From an uncultured Butyricicoccus sp. (GTDB lineage: Bacteria; Bacillota; Clostridia; Oscillospirales; Butyricicoccaceae), in NCBI GenBank assembly GCA_900555465.1, contig USLE01000083.1:1-6285 (forward strand): 6,285 bases of DNA, read 5' to 3'. The notes below the pieces were generated by a model. That model searched no databases. It saw nothing but the letters and a program-made list of their open reading frames with translations, and was not told the origin of the DNA. Each line of letters opens with the position of its first letter. Position 1 is the stretch's first letter. The position numbers and the translations under genes are program-made. Below, one piece after another: positions 5,641 through 6,285 of this stretch.

Positions 5641-5656
5641 ATTTTTGTACAAAAAT
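5641..5656. promoter_or_regulatory. Perfect 16-bp palindrome, candidate operator over the -35 region
   Basis: ATTTTTGTACAAAAAT is its own exact reverse complement over all 16 bases. It spans about -27 to -42 relative to the predicted transcript start of the CdaR-type gene, so a protein bound there would compete with RNA polymerase. With the adjoining A/T tracts to 5680 it could also act as bent DNA or an UP element. Its regulator is unknown; autoregulation by the downstream gene product is a guess. Confidence 0.45.
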
Positions 5657-5678
5657 TTTCAAATTTTTTTGGCGATTT

Positions 5679-6285
5679 TTAGCCGAGGCTTACGCCGGGC
5701 TGCCGGAGCAGTTCCAGCTCCTCCCCGGTCAGCTCCCGAAACGCGCCCGCCGGCAGTTTTGGATCGAGCACCAGCCCGCCCAGCTGCACGCGCCGCAGCT
5801 GCACCACCGTGCCGCCGACCGCAGCGACCATGCGCCTGACCTGATGGTATTTTCCCTCGCGCAGGGTAACGCGCACCCGGGTCTCCGCACCCTCGGACAG
5901 GATTTCCAGCCGCGCGGGCAGGCATTCGGTGCCGTCGCGCAGCGCCAGCCCCTTTTGGAAGCGCTCTGCCGCGTCGCGCGCGAGCTCTCCCTCGACCACA
6001 GCCTCATATACCTTGGAAACATGGCGCGCCGGGCTCATCAGCGCATGGCTGAGCGCGCCGTCATCCGTGACGATCAGCAGGCCCTCGGTGTCCTTGTCCA
6101 GACGGCCCACTGCGAACAGGCCGCGCCGCTCGCCCGCCGGAAACAGGTCGAGCACGGTCTCGTGCCGCTCGTCGCGGCTGGCGGTGATCACGCCCGCGGG
6201 CTTGTTGAGCATGTAGTACCGCTGCGCGCGGTAGCGCTGCACCTGCCCGTCCAGCGCGACGCACGCCGATCCGGCGGCCAAGGTG
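5679..6285 (-). CDS. RsuA/RluB-family rRNA pseudouridine synthase, 5' end outside window
   Basis: The visible 201 codons cover the catalytic domain and C-terminus. The N-terminal S4 RNA-binding domain, expected in this family, would lie mostly beyond the window edge. The frame is open through 6285 with no credible start: a TTG at 6281 sits in the linker just before RYYMLNKPAGVI, the usual beginning of the catalytic domain. Catalytic Asp is at codon 6098-6096 within GRLDKDTEGLLIVTDDG, and HVSKVYEAVVEG, KYHQVRRMVAAVGG and LRRVQLGGLVLDPKLPAG are all family motifs. TVLDLFP favours the RsuA branch (16S rRNA position 516) over RluB, but the exact target base is inferred. After the TAA stop only A/T-rich DNA follows, with no clear GC-stem terminator. 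Confidence 0.92.
   Translation of the reverse strand, partial: TLAAGSACVALDGQVQRYRAQRYYMLNKPAGVITASRDERHETVLDLFPAGERRGLFAVGRLDKDTEGLLIVTDDGALSHALMSPARHVSKVYEAVVEGELARDAAERFQKGLALRDGTECLPARLEILSEGAETRVRVTLREGKYHQVRRMVAAVGGTVVQLRRVQLGGLVLDPKLPAGAFRELTGEELELLRQPGVSLG

Noticed and set aside
5641..5680. A/T-rich dyads after the pseudouridine synthase stop as its terminator
   Set aside because: The possible stems are almost purely A-T with no GC core, so they do not form a convincing intrinsic terminator; they fit better as promoter-upstream DNA.

Overview
The window is a compact stretch of bacterial chromosome in which every convincing gene lies on the minus strand, so transcription runs from high to low coordinates. 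It looks like a fairly GC-rich Gram-positive of the class Clostridia (an Oscillospirales-like bacterium is my guess, not shown). The reasons are strong Shine-Dalgarno sites, SigA-type promoters in AT-rich gaps, FtsEX next to a PcsB/EnvC-like hydrolase and a CtpB-like protease, and a PucR/CdaR-type regulator. No mobile element, tRNA, rRNA or CRISPR array was seen.

Layout in order of transcription: (1) 6285-5679, the 3' part of an RsuA-family rRNA pseudouridine synthase, cut by the window edge. (2) 5678-5492, an AT-rich gap with an extended -10 promoter, a perfect 16-bp palindrome just upstream of it and a leader hairpin. (3) 5491-4400, a CdaR/PucR-type transcriptional regulator. (4) 4399-4224, a dense control region with three hexamers at exact 11-bp steps (resembling a WalR/PhoP-type response-regulator site), an extended -10 promoter, and an intrinsic terminator whose 5' arm contains the predicted start of transcription. 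(5) 4223-1440, ftsE (GTG start), ftsX (4-base ATGA overlap) and a secreted coiled-coil M23 peptidase. (6) A GC-rich hairpin at 1389-1417, then a membrane-anchored S41 carboxy-terminal processing protease (1371-205, probably TTG start). (7) A perfect-consensus promoter at 130-158, then the first 23 codons of greA.

The central block reads as a cell-wall remodelling module. FtsE/FtsX form an ABC-type complex that, in related bacteria, activates a coiled-coil peptidoglycan hydrolase outside the membrane; the hydrolase gene follows directly. The next gene encodes an S41 protease, a family known in other bacteria to degrade cell-wall hydrolases. The arrangement therefore suggests an activator, its hydrolase and a possible proteolytic control encoded together. 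The genes themselves are known families; the less ordinary content is in the intergenic regulatory DNA.
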